Source: Aquirhabdus sp.
Lineage (GTDB): Bacteria > Pseudomonadota > Gammaproteobacteria > Pseudomonadales > Moraxellaceae
Assembly (NCBI GenBank): GCA_030150135.1
Contig: JASLGO010000070.1
Coordinates: forward strand, 1 to 24,750
DNA: 24,750 bases
Direction: 5' to 3'
Shown here: positions 22,434-24,750 of the stretch, one piece after another
Numbering within the stretch: the stretch's first letter is position 1
Layout: each line of letters starts with the position of its first letter
Translations under genes and position numbers: made by a program
The notes under the pieces: model-generated
Told to the model about the DNA's origin: nothing
The model's database searches: none
What the model saw: only the letters and a program-made list of their open reading frames with translations

Positions 22434-23821
22434 GCCTCTCTAAACAAAATTCTTCAAACCATCCTTTGGTGAAAACATTTTTACTTAAAAGTGGAACTCT
22501 AACTGGATTATGGGCTGGCTCATTAATATCAGCAATCTGCTATACGACTATAGCTAGCGGATTATTCATATTGCCTACCCCTCATTCCTACGCTGAGGTA
22601 TCTACGGCAATACCACTCGATCATGTTGTTGCAACAGTAGATGATTCCATTATTCTCTCCAGTGATGTGGATCAAGCTTTAGTCAATGCTAAGCAGCAAA
22701 TTATTTTGCATAAACAAACACCACCGAGTGATGATGTATTGCGTGCGGACGTTATTCGACAACTTATTTTGCGAAAAATACAGCTTGGAATTATTGCGCG
22801 TAATGGTGCAAGCGTCGATGACAACACATTGAATGCAGCAATTAGCAATATCGCACAGCAGCAAGGTGCACCATCGTTAGAAGCATTCCAAAATAAATTA
22901 AATTCAATTAAACCAAATGGTTATACAATTTTCCGTCAACAAGTTCTTGATGACCTAAACATTAACCAATTACAACAGCAACGCGTATCTAGTCGAATCA
23001 AAATTACTGAGAGAGATGTCGATAATTTCCTCAGTTCGCCGCAAAGTGCCGAAGCACTCAAAACCGAATTCAATTTTAATGTGATTCAAATTGCGATTGC
23101 TGACCGCAATAACCCGCAAGATGTTGCGAAAGCAAACGCATCTGCCAACGAAGTCCTCACCCAATTGCGTGCAGGAAAATCGATAGAATCCCTGATGGCG
23201 GCCTACCCAATGAGAGGCGGTGAGCAAGGATGGCATAAATCAGATGAACTCCCGACTCCCTTTGTCGAAGCTCTTTCCGCTTTAAAACCCAATGAATATA
23301 GCCAGCCTTTTACGACAGTTGAAGGAGTAGATATTCTCCAGCTTAAAGATATGCGCGGCGCAGCTGGTGCAATGGTGCACCAATACCACGTCAGACATAT
23401 CCTTGTTAAAACAAGTGAAGTTATCAGTGCTGCAGATGCAAAACTCAAAATTGATGATATCTACAGCAAACTTAAAGCTGGTGCCTCATTCACTGATCTA
23501 GCCAAATCTTATTCTGATGACCCAGGTTCAGCACAAAATGGCGGCGATTTAAACTGGGTCTCTACAGGTGAAATGGTGCCTGCATTTGAAGATAAAATGC
23601 TGCATACACCAATTGGTCAAATCAGTGAACCATTTCAATCTGCGTATGGCTGGCATATTCTAGAAGTGGAAGCTGTGCGTGATGAAGATATGACCCAACA
23701 ATATCGCAGAAACGCCGCTAAACAAGCGCTATACGAACGTCAGTTCCCAATTGAGCTAGATAATTGGTTACGAGAAATTCGTGCGGCTGCTTATGTCAAA
23801 TTGTACGATTCTGCACAATAA
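22418..23821 (+). CDS. surA: Periplasmic chaperone / peptidyl-prolyl isomerase SurA
   Basis: Periplasmic chaperone for outer-membrane proteins including LptD. 467 residues from the TTG at 22418: a long positively charged n-region (1-27), a hydrophobic core (about 28-53) with cleavage expected near SYA-EVS (57-62), the N-terminal chaperone module (about 64-215), first parvulin domain (about 219-312) and second parvulin domain (about 324-422, HVRHILVKTS, SDDPGSAQNGGDLNWV, GWHILEVE), then the C-terminal helix returning to the chaperone core. No in-frame ATG occurs before the parvulin domain, so a non-ATG start is required; TTG 22418 has an AGG 10 bases ahead, and GTG 22469 is the alternative but lacks a Shine-Dalgarno. 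The overlap with lptD is 16 bases. E. coli SurA is 428 residues; the difference is mostly the leader. Confidence 0.94.
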   Translation: MEKSLSLSKQNSSNHPLVKTFLLKSGTLTGLWAGSLISAICYTTIASGLFILPTPHSYAEVSTAIPLDHVVATVDDSIILSSDVDQALVNAKQQIILHKQTPPSDDVLRADVIRQLILRKIQLGIIARNGASVDDNTLNAAISNIAQQQGAPSLEAFQNKLNSIKPNGYTIFRQQVLDDLNINQLQQQRVSSRIKITERDVDNFLSSPQSAEALKTEFNFNVIQIAIADRNNPQDVAKANASANEVLTQLRAGKSIESLMAAYPMRGGEQGWHKSDELPTPFVEALSALKPNEYSQPFTTVEGVDILQLKDMRGAAGAMVHQYHVRHILVKTSEVISAADAKLKIDDIYSKLKAGASFTDLAKSYSDDPGSAQNGGDLNWVSTGEMVPAFEDKMLHTPIGQISEPFQSAYGWHILEVEAVRDEDMTQQYRRNAAKQALYERQFPIELDNWLREIRAAAYVKLYDSAQ

Positions 23822-24123
23822 TCCTTTTTTAGGAGAGAGTATAATTTATACTCTCTCCTCGCTAAGATCGACATAACACAATAAATTACATAAATCATTT
23901 TTTATAAATAAACTTGGCGATACTCCACCATTCTAAATCTAGAATACAATTCAACCTATTTAATATACGTTGAATAGAATTATTTCATGTCCAATTAAAC
24001 CCAATATTAAACTAATCCAAAATTAGGTTTTGATTTAGATATAGAGTTTATTAATAATCAATTTCAAAATTAACAATTATTCAATATTGCAAAATATTCA
24101 ATATTAAATAAAAATGCTCAGGA
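23822..24123. other. AT-rich intergenic stretch between surA and hfq
   Basis: No gene was found in either direction. After a strong palindrome (separate entry) the sequence from about 23880 to 24120 is very AT-rich with small inverted repeats such as ATTCAAC..GTTGAAT (23949-23975) and repeated TATTCAATATT blocks near 24080-24105. surA and hfq converge here. No RNA gene could be recognised. Confidence 0.6.
23831..23859. repeat. Perfect 29-base palindrome after surA
   Basis: AGGAGAGAGTATAA and its exact complement TTATACTCTCTCCT flank a single central T: 14-bp arms without mismatch. It begins 10 bases after the surA stop. A run of six T precedes the stem on the plus strand, so as RNA it lacks the trailing U-run of an intrinsic terminator on either strand. 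It may protect the surA 3' end or be a protein-binding site. Confidence 0.75.
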
Positions 24124-24150
24124 TAAAAAAAGCACCGCAAAAGCGGTGCT
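24124..24150 (-). terminator. Rho-independent terminator of hfq
   Basis: On the minus strand AGCACCGC, a TTTT loop and GCGGTGCT form a perfect 8-bp stem (24131-24150), followed directly by a run of T (24130-24125). It lies about 24 bases after the hfq stop. Confidence 0.9.
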
Positions 24151-24173
24151 ATTTAGGTACATCAACAATCATA

Positions 24174-24656
24174 TTAAAAGTTATTATGATTGCTATCATC
24201 ATCTTCTGAGTCTAATTTATGATCGCCAAAGCCTGGTGTTTGATTGCCTTGAGCATGGCCATAACCTGAACCAAAACCGCCCTGACCACCGAAGCCACCT
24301 TGACTACCAAAACCACCTGGTTGTGGAGCACCAAAGCCACGTGGTGCACCAAAACCGCCACCTGCAGGCTGACCACCAAAACCACCTTGTGCACCAAATC
24401 CAGCTGGTGCTGGGAAACCACCAGCTTGCTGTTCTGCACCTGTTGCAGGACGTGGGTTGCGTGCTGGAACCACAGTAGAAATTGCGTGCTTATAAACCAT
24501 TTGGCTTACTGTATTCTTAAGTAATACAACATACTGATCAAATGATTCAATTTGACCTTGTAATTTAATGCCATTCACTAAGAAAATTGAAACAGGGATA
24601 CGTTCTTTGCGCAAGGCGTTCAAAAACGGATCTTGCAATGTTTGACCTTTAGACAT
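24174..24656 (-). CDS. hfq: RNA chaperone Hfq with long glycine-rich tail
   Basis: Hexameric Sm-like protein that pairs small RNAs with mRNAs. The core (about 1-67) is canonical: SKGQTLQDPFLNALRKERIP (split 2-21), Sm1 with FLVNGIKLQGQIESFDQYVV, and Sm2 VYKHAISTVVP carrying the proximal-face KH. The tail of about 93 residues is built of GGFG, GFGAP and GGFGGQ blocks and ends in an acidic, Asn-rich tip (DSEDDDSNHNNF); E. coli Hfq is 102 residues in all. Such tails are known from Acinetobacter and relatives. The ATG at 24656 is chosen because GGAG lies 6 bases before it; a TTG at 24668 would overlap that site. The protein is therefore 160 residues. miaA, the usual neighbour, would be outside the window if present. 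Confidence 0.97.
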   Translation of the reverse strand: MSKGQTLQDPFLNALRKERIPVSIFLVNGIKLQGQIESFDQYVVLLKNTVSQMVYKHAISTVVPARNPRPATGAEQQAGGFPAPAGFGAQGGFGGQPAGGGFGAPRGFGAPQPGGFGSQGGFGGQGGFGSGYGHAQGNQTPGFGDHKLDSEDDDSNHNNF

Positions 24657-24673
24657 TTCTTTCTCCAAAACCT

Positions 24674-24698
24674 AAAAAAGCTGCCAAAATTAGCGGCT
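24674..24698 (-). promoter_or_regulatory. Terminator-like hairpin just ahead of the hfq ribosome binding site
   Basis: On the minus strand AGCCGC and GCAGCT (one C-A mismatch) close an 8-base loop and run into TTTTTT. The structure ends 18 bases before the hfq ATG, too close for a separate hfq promoter to fit between. It may terminate the upstream transcript partially or act as an attenuator. The stem is weak, so chance is possible. Confidence 0.35.
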
Positions 24699-24750
24699 AA
24701 TTAATATTTTTTATGACACAAGACAGGGGGCACAATTTTGAGCCATTATT

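Noticed and set aside
24146..24478. Plus-strand open frame rich in His, Gln and Leu
   Set aside because: It is antisense to the repetitive glycine-rich tail of hfq; its composition simply mirrors those codons and no ribosome binding site is seen.

Overview
The window reads as ordinary chromosome of a low-GC gammaproteobacterium of the Moraxellaceae, most likely Acinetobacter or a close relative. Three things support this: an Hfq with a normal Sm core and a very long Gly/Phe/Gln-rich tail ending in an acidic tip; the cell-wall recycling pair amgK-murU divergent from lptD-surA; and short intergenic palindromic repeats. Species assignment is inference. No rRNA, tRNA, CRISPR array, insertion sequence or prophage was seen.

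Left part (1-7950, all minus strand). queD and hrpA form a coupled pair (stop and start share one base) behind a good candidate promoter at 7921-7949. They are followed by a nested inverted repeat (3091-3179), a stand-alone ketoacyl-ACP synthase III-like enzyme, a conserved membrane-anchored protein of unknown function, and a membrane-bound diguanylate cyclase cut off by the window edge.

Centre-left (7951-13523, minus strand). A tightly packed run is transcribed in the order pilZ, tatD, a tetR-type regulator, gspH, gspI, gspJ, gspK, then an orphan Hint-domain protein. The four gsp genes encode minor pseudopilins of the type II secretion system. The Hint protein lacks all three residues expected for intein-type chemistry and is the oddest gene of the window.

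Centre-right (13676-19782). etfB-etfA (electron transfer flavoprotein, minus strand) ends at a clear terminator. Next is a lone plus-strand gene for a predicted diiron, ferritin-like 'metal-dependent hydrolase', preceded by two copies of the same 18-bp palindrome. Then comes the minus-strand group amgK-murU-xerC (peptidoglycan sugar recycling and chromosome dimer resolution).

Right part (19783-24750). lptD and surA (plus strand, overlapping, outer-membrane biogenesis) diverge from amgK. After a roughly 350-base AT-rich gap, hfq lies on the minus strand with a strong terminator and a terminator-like hairpin just ahead of its ribosome binding site.

Several starts were chosen from Shine-Dalgarno placement rather than the longest open frame (KAS III, PilZ, GspH, GspJ, Hfq); TatD (GTG) and SurA (TTG) appear to use non-ATG starts.
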